In this document: one piece after another, positions 59,201-64,000 of the stretch
Numbering within the stretch: the stretch's first letter is position 1
Layout of the letters: every line of letters starts with the position of its first letter
Assembly (NCBI GenBank): GCA_034509425.1
Contig: JAVTVJ010000490.1
Location: 434,001 to 498,000, forward strand
Length of the DNA stretch: 64,000 bases
Direction: 5' to 3'
DNA from: Eopsaltria australis
Taxonomy: Eukaryota; Chordata; Aves; Passeriformes; Petroicidae
Made by a program: the position numbers and the translations under genes
The notes under the pieces: model-generated
The model's database searches: none
Told to the model about the DNA's origin: nothing
What the model saw: only the letters and a program-made list of their open reading frames with translations

Positions 59201-62200
59201 AATTCAGTGAAAAAGCATTTAAGGCAAAAAAAAAGCCCTTAAGAGCAAGAACTTGTGCTTAAAAATCTCCCCTCCTGTTTGCCACACTAGAATAAACTGT
59301 TTGCATAAAATATTTCCATCCTAACTGCAAGAAATTCCCGTGGTGATTCTGTGCCTGGGTCTGTGTTTCTCTGTGTCTCCTGGGAGCTGCTGAGTGACTC
59401 AGATAAGTTTCAGCTGCATTCATAAAACAAAGTCTGTCAGTCTGCGAGGATTTTTCGTCCCTGACACTTCGTTATTTTGGTGATGTGTTGGGGTTTTTTC
59501 CTCCCTCTTTATTTGGGTAATAAAGTCATGTTGACAAATCACTCTCCGGTTACTCTGCAGTGTGATTTGTGAATATGGGCAAAATGCTTTTTGACCAAGG
59601 ATCTCAAAATTATGCCATCCGCTTACAACTTTGCAATTTTGTACCAAAGCTTATGTATTATTCTCAAAGGGGGAAAAAATTTAAAAGAAACAAGAAAAAA
59701 AGTCTGTGTTGGTGCAGTGTGTGACTGTGCACTTGTCTCTGCTCAGGTTCTATATTTAGCGAAAAATGACAATATCGTTGCTGCCCTCTAGATGTGTTTG
59801 TGCTTTGACAGTGTGAAGCTTTTAGTCTTGTTTAAGGAGACAGATTAATTCACTTATTAGGATATCCTGAAGCTTGATTAATTCAGCAAATGGCCTGTAA
59901 TGAGTCTGTTTTTGCTGCTTGCTCAAAAGCAGTCGTTCAGGCACGTACTTAGAGTGTGTTACAGGCTAAGTCTGCCTACATTAACGCTTCCCCTACAAAT
60001 TTCCCTGTTCAAGGGGAAAATCCAGGGTTAAATGTTCATCTGATGGACAAAAAGTGTTGACTTTTGTAGTTTCAACTGATTTGAATTTGTCTCAAACACC
60101 TGGTGCAGCAGGGAGGTATTCTTTAGTGACACGCATCCATCATGGGCTGCTCGCTTAGCTCTGGGCTGCAGGCAGGACCTGGAGGCATTTAGAAGGTCTT
60201 GCAGATTAAAACCCACAAATCTAGGTACTTCCAAGTAATATCAACAACTAATTTAAGCATTTAAGCTCTAATACAAGTCAGTGGAGCTCTAATTGACAGA
60301 GGGAGTGAAGCTTAGGGTGTTACTGAGCTCAGACTAAATGAACAGCTCAGCTTAGCAGCCCCTGCAGAAGTGACAGTGTTGTTGATATGCCCAGGGGTAT
60401 TTTGTTCCTGTTTCGGAGAGCCCAGCCTTGTTGTAGGTGTGTGTTTTATCTCCCAGGCCACACAGGTGTTGCTGATGTTCAGTGACAAATGAGCCAATGC
60501 CTGTGTTCAGGCAGCAGAATTCATCCCTGGGCGTGTGTTGTGATGAACTGATCCCACTCCTGGGGATTGAGACCAAGCTGCTTTTGTGATCACCAGGAAC
60601 AAAAGGTGTCTGTAGCTCCAGCTCCCTGCCTGCAAATCCCCCTCTGTCTCAGTGGAGGGAAGCTCTTTGAAACAGCCACTTCACAGGATTGGTTTGGATA
60701 TCACAAAAAGCATCCTCCCTTTCTCCAGGGACTGTGCAGCTGAAAACAGGCACAGAATCACTGCTAACCTTGCCCTGATGGGGAATGGTTCCTCCTTGTT
60801 CTGAGGCTGTGGGCACCACCTTCTCCTTGGCCCTACAACCAGCTGCCTGGTGAGAGTGCTGGCTTAGAATCTGGGCTGTTGTTCACATAGATGGATGTGG
60901 GAGAAGGATCACACCTTGCTTGCTTGCTTCTGCAGTCCATGGTTGTCTCATCTTCACAGAGAAATAATCTTTTGTGTACTGGGGGAAGGGTGAAGAAGTG
61001 AGTTAATAGCTCTTCTGGTTTGCGTTTCCCCTCTTTTGAAAGAGTTTGAAGGGATGATTCCATTTTTGAAAGAGCTAATTTTAATAGGTTAAAACCCCAT
61101 TCTTTTATGGAGATCTAACCTTTGCTGCTTTTTCTTCTGATTAATTATTGTTCCAAGTTCTCCTGGAGATGTGGCTCCAGCCTGCATATAAAACACGAGC
61201 TTGCTAGGAAATCATTGGTCTCACAGTCTTGTTCTTATTTTGTGGGCAAGCCCTGTCCTGATAATTACAGAAATGTGCACTTTTATTAGTGGCTGGCCTA
61301 GAGGCCCAATTAGCATTTTCACTTGTGTTTTATCTCATGTATTTTAGTGTCTTGACCACTTCTGTTGATCACATTCACATGACTTTCTTGTTCCCCAGAG
61401 GTTTTTCTGGCTTGGTTTCCAAAGGCTGCATTTTTGAAAGCAAAGTCCTGCTGTAAATGACAGAGATCCCTTGAGTTCTGATGGCTTCTCATCATTATTG
61501 GAGAGCAATAAAATGCCCATCATGGGCATGCATGTGTGTTTCCACACTCAAAAAAATTACTATGAAACCCTAAAACTACTCTCACCTCATCTCTCTTCTG
61601 TAACCTTGTTAGATATCCAGAAGGTTTTTATCCCACTGTTTAATGGCAGGGGATTTGGGATAAAAATAAATGTTTTGTAGCCAATTTTAGTGATGGAGTC
61701 AGTAGAAAAAGACTTTTTTGTTGTTAAAAAAAGTCTGCAGCCTTGCAGTAGCCATGTATTAGCCATCCCGGGGGGTAAAACACAGTATTTTCAGCTAGAA
61801 GTCAAGAGTACATGAAAGTTAAAGGAAGGAGACTGATGAGAAATGAAACAAACTCGACAGTGGAAAAAAATAAGTCCAGAATTGGAATTCTGGGGGAGGA
61901 AATAAAACATCATTTTTAAGCTCGTAAAGGTTCTCTCTGAGGAGATCAAATCTGCAGCTCATTAGGTCAGCTTGTCTCCAATAGCTCTGTATCCAGATTA
62001 GGGTTCCAACCATTTTTGTTCATTTTCTCTTGCTGGTTTTGTGAGAGAAACACAAATACAGACATCTTCCACAAATACAGTGGGAGGCTCTGGATTTCAG
62101 TCATGCACAGATGGGAGAGGCTTCACTTGTTTCCCCTCAAGTTTTTCTTCTTTTTTTCCTTTCCTTTGTGAAGTACAATTTGTGGTACAAGATGGCTCTG

Positions 62201-64000
62201 ATTTTGCAGTCTGGAAGAAAAGAGTTGGAAAAAATATTTACAATGAGGAATGAAAAGAATCCATTTTTCTTGCTCCCACTACTATCATTGTGTAAAACTT
62301 GTGATTTCTTCATTGGGCCCTGAACACAAGTTAATTGCGTGTAGTAAAAAAAGAAGATTTTTAATGTTATTTCAGTCAACATTCAAGGACCTTTTCTCTG
62401 TCCAATTAAACACTGATTTGTACTTTCGTTCTTTGCTAATAAGTTACGAGGTGGCTTTGCTGTGGTCCTGTTGCACCTGATTTGGGTTCTCTTCAGTTTA
62501 GGCTTGGCTTTTGAGGCAAAATTCATCCAGACTGGAGCTGCAGCTGCCATTCTGCACCAAAGGCAGTCAGACCTGAGCAATGGCACATCTTGGAGAGGGC
62601 TTTTAACCTTGGGCCTTCGGGAGGCTCAGCAAACAAAGGGTTTGCCCACAAAAGGGTTGCCCACATTATTTTGGAAGCTTCTTTGTGAGTCTTTCTTTCC
62701 CTAAGGCAGCTGCCCCATACCTCTCTAGAGCTTGCTGTTGTCTAAGCTGGCAGTGACTTCCAGCTGGCAAACAGATGGACTGAAGTCCATTTCTTTCCAC
62801 AAGTTTGGAATTAGGCGACACTTGCAACAATGTTTGCTTCTGGAGCCCAGGGAGGAAGAGGGAATGGCTCAGGAGCAGATGGGGAAGGGAAGAAAGTAAA
62901 TAGATTACAAATCTTCATCTCACCATATCAAAATGAGAGGAGAAATCCCACCCAGCTGCATCTCTTGTGGGTTGGGATTTCTTGTTTTATTGTGCCTTAT
63001 GAGCCGTTTTCCATCCAGACACGCTGTGGGAGGCTGAGGTGGAACGGTGGAGGTGGAAGGGGGCTGTTCTCGCCGAGCCACTGAACACCCTGTGTTCTCT
63101 GTGAGTCAGGGGGTTCCAGCCTCTGTTTGCTGTCACCAAAGCTGGGGGACAGTGCCACCGAGGGAATGGTCACCCGCCATTCCGCCTGCCAGCCACAGGG
63201 TGTCACTTAGAGTGCAGGTAAAGCCAGTGTCCCCAGGAGGCTGCTCCAAGTCACCTGCGGGGGAAGGGATGGATGGGTGCAGGGTGGCCCTGCACTGGAG
63301 CTGCTCTGGGACAGAGCTGTCCCCATCCTGCTGCACAGCAAAACAGCTTCACTGGGGTGAAGCAGGGACCAGCACACAGCAGGGAAGGATGGTCTGGGAG
63401 GGATCCTGTGTCCCCTCCTCTGAGGGGTGTTAATGGAGAGCAGGTCACTGCCTGATGGTGGATGATGCCTCTTTTACCAGGGCTGCTCTGAAAAGCTGAA
63501 GGAAGGGCAGTGCTAAGCTTTGATTCCAGGTAGGTGTTCCCAGGTAGAGGATGAGGAGCCATGCACAGCACAGTGCAGCCCTTCAGGGGTGAAGCAAATC
63601 TATCAGAGGAGCCTGAGCAGCCAACAAGGACCTTGGATGGTGCAGGGATTGCTCCTGGCTGGACACGCTGTGTTCATCACTGCACTGCTGCCCTTTGCAG
63701 CAGTCTGATGTCTCCAACCTGTTCCCAGGCTGGGACTATTGGACTTTCCCTCAATACCTGACAGATGTTCCAGGTGCTCCCACTTAACAGGAATAACTCA
63801 TAAGTATGTTAACAGTGGGGCAATGCCACCTCAGCTGTGCCCTGCCTGTTGCTCGTGTTCTGCAGAACAATTAAACCTATAAATTAGTGAGATTGATGTT
63901 CTTTAGGTTTCCCTCTGCGCTCTCCATGACATAGAAATATCTTTGCTTTTCATATACTGGTGAATCTTTGCAATTTCTGTTGCTTGGAAGAGCAGAACTT
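56249..64000 (+). other. CRHR2 intron after the first common exon (partial)
   Basis: At least 7,752 bp of intron follow the GTAAGT donor, and the acceptor is outside the window. No next exon was found by eye. No obvious CR1 copy is present. A TAAT-rich, non-repetitive block at 59790-59995 might be a conserved element. A small imperfect 15-bp duplication lies near 62634-62665. Confidence 0.75.

Larger units (their letters stand above)
17505..64000 (+). other. CRHR2: CRHR2 gene, 5' part (truncated by window end)
   Basis: This is the span of the corticotropin-releasing hormone receptor 2 gene seen here, from the beta start codon to the window edge. Four exons are supported: beta exon 1, beta exon 2, alpha exon 1 and the first common exon. 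All are on the + strand with GT-AG junctions and compatible phases. The beta coding path is 66 + 94 + 120 nt and the alpha path is 118 + 120 nt; both leave the common exon in phase 1. The receptor is a Gs-coupled class B1 GPCR for urocortins and CRH (family knowledge). CRHR2 is preferred over its paralogue CRHR1 because the common exon has LVERPCPE and FNGIKYNTT, where CRHR1 has LVVRPCPA and FYGVRYNTT. I scanned 56.25-64 kb by eye for the next exon (expected to encode a YREC...NGTWA-like motif) and did not find it. Confidence 0.9.

Noticed and set aside
62634..62665. Imperfect 15-bp duplication (AAGGGTTTGCCCAC, AAAGGGTTGCCCAC)
   Set aside because: Too short and too diverged to be informative.

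Overview
The window reads as bird nuclear DNA, and almost all of it is non-coding. The evidence is at least a dozen copies or fragments of the avian CR1 LINE 3' end in both orientations, GT-AG introns of 12 to 26 kb, one compact CpG island, and no dense coding. The exact species cannot be read from the sequence; the CR1 types are compatible with a songbird or relative.

One gene is recognised: the 5' part of CRHR2, corticotropin-releasing hormone (urocortin) receptor 2, on the + strand. It is a class B1 GPCR, and the window holds its alternative N-termini. A GC-rich, TATA-less promoter (about 17.3-17.5 kb) drives a beta-type transcript. Its exon 1 (17505-17570) encodes a signal peptide and its exon 2 (30316-30409) encodes a short linker resembling the mammalian CRHR2-beta linker. 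A second promoter at about 55.6 kb, with an inverted CCAAT box and a TTTAAA box, drives the alpha-type exon 1 (55868-55985). Both forms join in the same phase to the first common exon (56129-56248), which begins the hormone-binding domain. The remaining exons (rest of the extracellular domain, seven-helix core, tail) lie beyond position 64000.

Layout: 1-17 kb is upstream intergenic DNA with scattered CR1 copies and no recognisable gene. 17.0-18.1 kb is the CpG island, whose upstream flank is a decayed minisatellite. 17.6-30.3 kb is beta intron 1. 30.4-55.9 kb is beta intron 2, which holds the alpha promoter at its 3' end and a speculative third pair of N-terminal exons at 36.3 and 38.3 kb. 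56.2-64.0 kb is the start of the next intron.

The points most worth checking are: the tiny, easily missed beta exon 2; short upstream ORFs in both leaders, the alpha one ending on the receptor start codon as TAATG; the 143-bp intron between the alpha exon and the common exon; the speculative third N-terminal exon pair; and a 22-bp-arm hairpin at 50.4 kb.
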